From the NCBI RefSeq assembly GCF_900187265.1, contig NZ_LT906450.1:3773444-3837443 (forward strand): a DNA stretch of 64,000 nucleotides. The letters are read 5' to 3'. This DNA is from Rhodococcus rhodochrous (GTDB lineage Bacteria; Actinomycetota; Actinomycetes; Mycobacteriales; Mycobacteriaceae). Below are positions 63,701 to 64,000 of the stretch, in pieces. Positions within the stretch are counted from its first letter, which is position 1; the number at the start of each line of letters is the position of its first letter. The notes under the pieces were generated by a model. It ran no database searches, was not told the DNA's origin, and was given only the letters and a program-made list of their open reading frames with translations. Position numbers and translations under genes: made by a program.

Positions 63701-64000
63701 GTGAAGTAGTCGACCACCACCAACGTCCCGCCGTAGAGCAACGCCCCCCACAGCTCCCACACCGAGAAATCGAACGCATACGAGTGGAACATCGTCCACA
63801 CGTCCTGCGGCCCGAACCCGTAGACCGACTCGGTATCGGCCAACAACCGCACCACGTTCCGATGCGGAACCAGCACACCCTTCGGGCGACCCGTCGACCC
63901 CGACGTATAGATCACATACGCCACCGACTCCGGACGCAGCACACCACGCCGCTCCGCCGGCACGATCGGATCCGCCGACACCTGACCCAGATCCAGCCGA
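54493..64000 (-). CDS. NRPS-3: upstream nonribosomal peptide synthetase (partial, start off window)
   Basis: The 3' part of a third giant NRPS; the frame is open to the window edge, so the start and earlier modules lie beyond 64000. In order of translation it holds: A (partial, about 63130 to edge), T about 62650-62870, C 61300-62600, A 59880-61260, T 59440-59660, C 58020-59390, A 56650-57990, T 56230-56450, C 54840-56170, then an A-like stump of 94 residues to the stop. All C domains have HHISADG and the T domains GGNS. The first two A domains are identical over the shared part and carry the Thr code; the third reads DLWHLILVS, the same as A6 of NRPS-2. It ends with C, and the matching A is at the start of NRPS-2, 136 bp downstream. 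No strong hairpin is seen in that gap. Confidence 0.95.
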   Translation of the reverse strand, partial: RLDLGQVSADPIVPAERRGVLRPESVAYVIYTSGSTGRPKGVLVPHRNVVRLLADTESVYGFGPQDVWTMFHSYAFDFSVWELWGALLYGGTLVVVDYFTSRSPQQFLELLERERVTVLNQTPSAFYQLAEVDRTAVPAPELALRYVIFGGEALELRRLVPWFERRGDRVPRLVNMYGITETTVHVSHRRIDEVTARTAAGSIVGEAISGLRVFVLDRRLRPVPVGVAGELYVAGGQLARGYHGRPSLTAARFVADPFDTDGSLLYRTGDVARWNRDGELEYLGRADDQVKVRGFRIELGEIEATVLSDDSVAQVAVVVREDNPGDQRIVAYVVAAAGADVDPEALRAHVSDRLPDYMVPSAFVVLTQIPLTVNGKLDRRALPAPVFAVREFRAPATPVEEIVAQVFGDVLEVARVGVDDDFFELGGNSLLATKVVARIGAALDTEVPVRMFFEASTVGALAAALESQIGSGARAALVAQERPENVPLSLAQTRMWFLNRFDTESTAYNIPMALRLRGRVDVAVLAEAVGDVFARHESLRTVYPETVDGPAQRILPVPSVSLEAVIVAGDELERKLFELVTTRFDVTSEIPVRMELFRVGEDEFVLGAVIHHISADGSSMVPFARDLMLAYTARSAGAAPAWEPLEVQYADYALWQRQVLGAEDDPESLISQQLDYWRGALADLPDEVTFPADRPRPERSSAQGAEHHFEVDAGLHAAVDALARREGATPFMVMHAALAVLLARLSGGDDIAIGTPIAGRGEQALDDLIGMFVNTLVLRTEVDPAVNFTGLLGQIAETDLAAFGHSDVPFERLVEVLNPVRSQARHPLFQVMLAFQNQQQAQLELPGLAVGPVELPNAVSKFDLQLTLVEQYDEQGTPAGMSATLTYAVDLFDESTVRGFAERYVRILSAVVADSRVPVGDLEILDPVERELVVRRWPGRGVGAAGAVTLAELFDERVVAAADATAVVFGDERVSYAELAARSRRLARHLIDLGVGAESLVGVALPRSADLVVALLAVVQAGGAYVPLDPSSPADRLAYVVEDSAPTCVVSWSGREVDFAAGVQVVEIDRLDLGQVSADPIVPAERRGVLRPESVAYVIYTSGSTGRPKGVLVPHRNVVRLLADTESVYGFGPQDVWTMFHSYAFDFSVWELWGALLYGGTLVVVDYFTSRSPQQFLELLERERVTVLNQTPSAFYQLAEVDRTAVPAPELALRYVIFGGEALELRRLVPWFERRGDRVPRLVNMYGITETTVHVSHRRIDEVTARTAAGSIVGEAISGLRVFVLDRRLRPVPVGVAGELYVAGGQLARGYHGRPSLTAARFVADPFDTDGSLLYRTGDVARWNRDGELEYLGRADDQVKVRGFRIELGEIEATVLSDDSVAQVAVVVREDNPGDQRIVAYVVAAAGADVDPEALRAHVSDRLPDYMVPSAFVVLTQIPLTVNGKLDRRALPAPVFAVREFRAPATPVEEIVAQVFGDVLEVARVGVDDDFFELGGNSLLATKVVARIGAALDTEVPVRMFFEASTVGALAAALESQIGSGARAALVAQERPENVPLSLAQTRMWFLNRFDTESTAYNIPMALRLRGRVDVAVLAEAVGDVFARHESLRTVYPETVDGPAQRILPVPSVSLEAVIVAGDELERKLFELVTTRFDVTSEIPVRMELFRVGEDEFVLGAVIHHISADGSSMVPFARDLMLAYTARSAGAAPAWEPLEVQYADYALWQRQVLGAEDDPESLISQQLDYWVEMLRDAPEQLELPTDHPRPAVQSFRGGRATFTLSPDQHRALTTLARRNNTTLFMAVHAVFAVLLARLSGGDDIAIGTPIAGRGEQALDDLIGMFVNTLVLRTEVSPDKTFDELLASVREKDLDAFAHSDVPFERLIEVLNPSRSTARHPLVQVGFSFQNHERGEFRLPGLDVVPFEVDAGLAQFDLHLILSDDYGPDGEPAGMEATFTYATDLFEQSTVDGFAERFVRLVDKVAADSSVLVGGVDLLDPAERERMLVRWNDTDHTVDASSTLVSLYENQVSTSPDAIALVAGGEQVTYRELDSRVNRLARYLIGRGVGPECLVGLAIRRSIDLVVGMYAIAKTGAAYVPIDPDQPAERIATIVTSANPLCILSTERDHFTGHGSCSSILIDKLDMSGVSEAPIVPEERSAPLRPANAAYVIFTSGSTGRPKGVAVPHAAVANQLLWKRARFGMGPDDAVLLKTVATFDLSVWEFWSAAACGGRLVIADADGHRDPGYLVRLMESEAVTTLHVVPSMLQMLLEENDGRLPDALRRVLAIGEELPAETARRFLSSGNDAELYNLYGPTEAAVSITEQQVTEDVGATVPIGGPVWNSRVYVLDSRLRPVLPGVAGELYLSGAQLARGYHMRGDLTAERFVADPFSGGGSRMYRTGDVVRWVTDPSDPYNGRLEYIGRADFQVKLRGYRIELGDIEAALRARPEVARCVVTVHRDDRTSEQLVGYVVPTPDTDVDAVQVTAALREVLPSYMVPSAIMVLDSLPLNVNGKIDRRALPAPVFEARRFVAPATPVEEVVASVFAELLGLDRVGAEDDFFELGGNSLIATRLVARLGEALDTRVPVRAVFEAPTVRALTARAEDEASGRPRIDLTRRPRPEAVPLSLAQQRMWILNQVDTSSAVYNIPVVIRLSGLLDISALRAAVRDVVARHEILRTVYPDTETGPLQRILAVTEFAVDVPHVEVDETELVARVEEAVTTGFDVSREVPVRIRLFETSPTEFVLVVVVHHISADGFSMGPLTRDVVTAYHARSENSAPGWDPLRVQYADYALWQRDVLGDDEDPGSVAAEQLEYWTRALEGAPEVLDLPLDRPRPSRPSTNGASYSFTVEPDLAERIEALARQERVTVFMVVHSALTVLLSKLSNSSDITVGTPVAGRGEQALDDLIGMFVNTLVLRTEVSPTATFSELLQDVRDVDLAAFAHAELPFERLVDALGRSRSSAYPPLFQVMLTYQNTEQASLELPGLEISAFDSDLGQAKVDLQLAIGEEYGADRALVGMPMLITYATDLFDESTIAAFAERFVTVLETVTSDPSLVVRSVDVRTARELQQAAPRPTVADLPALVSAAAETAPETVVLEHGGRAVTLRELDVQLTTVSSSMGGALKPDALVTVALSALLPGLLQALGAEGYRAALETIIDRAVAVQNGG
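58762..60793 (-). repeat. module-length direct repeat in NRPS-3, copy 1
   Basis: Corresponds base for base to 61969-64000 (offset 3207 bp, 1069 codons); antisense and sense translations agree over all parts compared. A further identical block, 58451-58575, matches 61658-61782. It covers the N-half of C, T and most of A. Confidence 0.93.
59880..61260 (-). other. A domain of NRPS-3, predicted threonine-activating
   Basis: The pocket read from FDFSVWELW, VLNQTPSAF, VIFGGEAL and NMYGITETTVH gives DFWNIGMVH, the classical Thr code. The preceding partial A domain at the window edge has the same residues, so two consecutive Thr are predicted. Confidence 0.8.
61969..64000 (-). repeat. module-length direct repeat in NRPS-3, copy 2 (runs off window)
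   Basis: Partner of 58762-60793. The identity continues to the window edge, so the repeat is longer than 2032 bp and its right boundary is unknown. Confidence 0.93.

Overview
The window is a high-GC actinobacterial chromosome segment, most likely Rhodococcus or a close mycolic-acid-containing relative (Nocardia, Gordonia). The ribosomal proteins have actinobacterial character: a four-cysteine zinc-type S14, an S3 with an Ala-rich tail, and many GTG starts. An antigen-85-like mycolyltransferase-family esterase sits next to the synthetases, and the giant NRPS genes fit this group. No 16S rRNA or species marker is present, so the genus is an inference.

Layout. Bases 1-9009 (minus strand) hold the S10 and spc ribosomal protein operons, read right to left: rpsJ-rplC-rplD-rplW-rplB-rpsS-rplV-rpsC-rplP-rpmC-rpsQ, a strong hairpin, then rplN-rplX-rplE-rpsN-(two hairpins)-rpsH-rplF-rplR-rpsE (cut by the window edge). 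A -35/-10 pair lies about 400 bp upstream of rpsJ. Next come a Tat-type secreted amidase (minus), a divergent GntR/FCD regulator, and a drrABC-like ABC exporter (plus). A family 2 glycosyltransferase and an antigen-85-like esterase follow on the minus strand.

From 17209 to the right edge, three giant NRPS genes run on the minus strand. In order of transcription they are NRPS-3 (54493 to beyond 64000, start not in window), NRPS-2 (32775-54356, 7193 aa) and NRPS-1 (17209-32562, about 5117 aa, ending in a thioesterase). They carry 14 apparently intact adenylation domains in the window. Hand-read specificity codes match Thr and Thr (NRPS-3), Ser (first A of NRPS-2) and probably Gln (last A of NRPS-1); the others match no code I can recall with confidence. 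The likely product is a peptide of at least 14 residues, released or cyclised by the terminal TE and perhaps exported by the drrABC-like transporter. Any tailoring by the glycosyltransferase or esterase is inference from position.

Most unusual points. (1) Both protein-protein junctions split a module between C and A, and carry A-domain remnants. NRPS-3 ends, and NRPS-2 begins, with homologous stumps of about 90 aa that resemble each other more than a working A domain; NRPS-2 ends with a longer decayed A domain lacking its core motifs. They could be docking elements or scars of gene fission. (2) Module-sized tandem duplications (3171 bp and 3207 bp periods) are nearly identical in DNA, except for the same roughly 190-200 bp segment of the C domain, which differs in both. 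(3) An epimerase-like domain in NRPS-2 has lost its catalytic motifs.
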